Made by a program: the position numbers and the translations under genes. From Planctomycetaceae bacterium (GTDB taxonomy: Bacteria; Planctomycetota; Planctomycetia; Pirellulales; Thermoguttaceae): a stretch of DNA of 5,368 nucleotides. The stretch spans positions 1 through 5,368 of the forward strand of contig DOMV01000160.1 in NCBI GenBank assembly GCA_003509805.1, written 5' to 3'. A model generated the notes under the pieces. That model searched no databases, was not told where the DNA came from, and saw nothing but the letters and a program-made list of their open reading frames with translations. Each line of letters begins with the position of its first letter. Within the stretch, counting starts at the first letter, position 1. Shown here in pieces: positions 5,331 through 5,368 of the stretch.

Positions 5331-5368
5331 AAGTTTTTCGGCCAACCGCTTGTTTACCCTTCGGGAAA

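Larger units (their letters stand above)
5070..5368. other. Region after atpB: repeats, no gene seen
   Basis: I see no gene on either strand in these 299 bases. There is no clear intrinsic terminator (hairpin plus T-run) after the atpB stop. The stretch contains a degenerate heptamer array (5084-5118), an 11-bp palindrome ACACCGGGTGT (5120-5130), repeat copy 3 (5163-5313) and a 17-bp repeat (5314-5330). In most operons of this kind atpE follows atpB within a few tens of bases, so its absence here points to an enlarged intergenic spacer or an operon break. Confidence 0.6.

Noticed and set aside
5321..5352. Intrinsic terminator after copy 3
   Set aside because: AAGCCGGTT and AACCGCTT can pair only with a bulge, and no T-run follows the hairpin.

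Overview
The window looks like a piece of a planctomycete chromosome, probably of the Pirellulales type. This rests on a secreted protein that resembles the planctomycete family DUF1598, and on a Rho-N plus DUF4912 protein of a kind common in that phylum. The base composition is moderately GC-rich. The assignment comes from recalled family signatures; no search was run.

Layout. On the minus strand lie two genes: the 5' two-thirds or so of a DUF1598-like exported protein (661 down to 1, running off the left edge) and a complete DUF4912 protein (2278 to 905). Then come about 1.1 kb (2279-3376) with no convincing gene. This stretch is dense in repeats and holds a candidate promoter for each flanking gene. 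On the plus strand follows the start of an F-type ATP synthase operon: a two-helix AtpZ-type protein (TTG start, 3377-3661), a four-helix protein resembling ATP synthase subunit I (3658-4266, 4-bp ATGA overlap), and F0 subunit a, atpB (4269-5069, 2-nt gap). The last 299 bases again contain no gene, only repeats. The next expected gene, atpE (subunit c), is not reached.

The three plus-strand genes fit one transcription unit that builds the membrane part of the ATP synthase. Subunit a provides the proton (or sodium) half-channels and the essential arginine. The two small proteins upstream belong to families thought to help assemble the c-ring or supply Mg2+.

The most unusual content is non-coding. 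A dispersed element of about 150 bp occurs three times in the same orientation (2718-2866, 3110-3258, 5163-5313). It has imperfect inverted termini ending in TATAC...GTATA and an internal 9-bp inverted pair (GCCTGCCGC / GCGGCAGGC). It looks like a MITE-, REPIN- or structured-RNA-type repeat. One copy lies in the presumed ATP-operon leader and another directly downstream of atpB. Shorter repeats accompany it: 11-bp and 17-bp tandem repeats, a heptamer array, a 17-bp inverted pair, and a 17-bp direct repeat shared by the two divergent gene leaders. Inside the subunit-I-like gene an in-frame 15-bp repeat encodes four degenerate pentapeptides.
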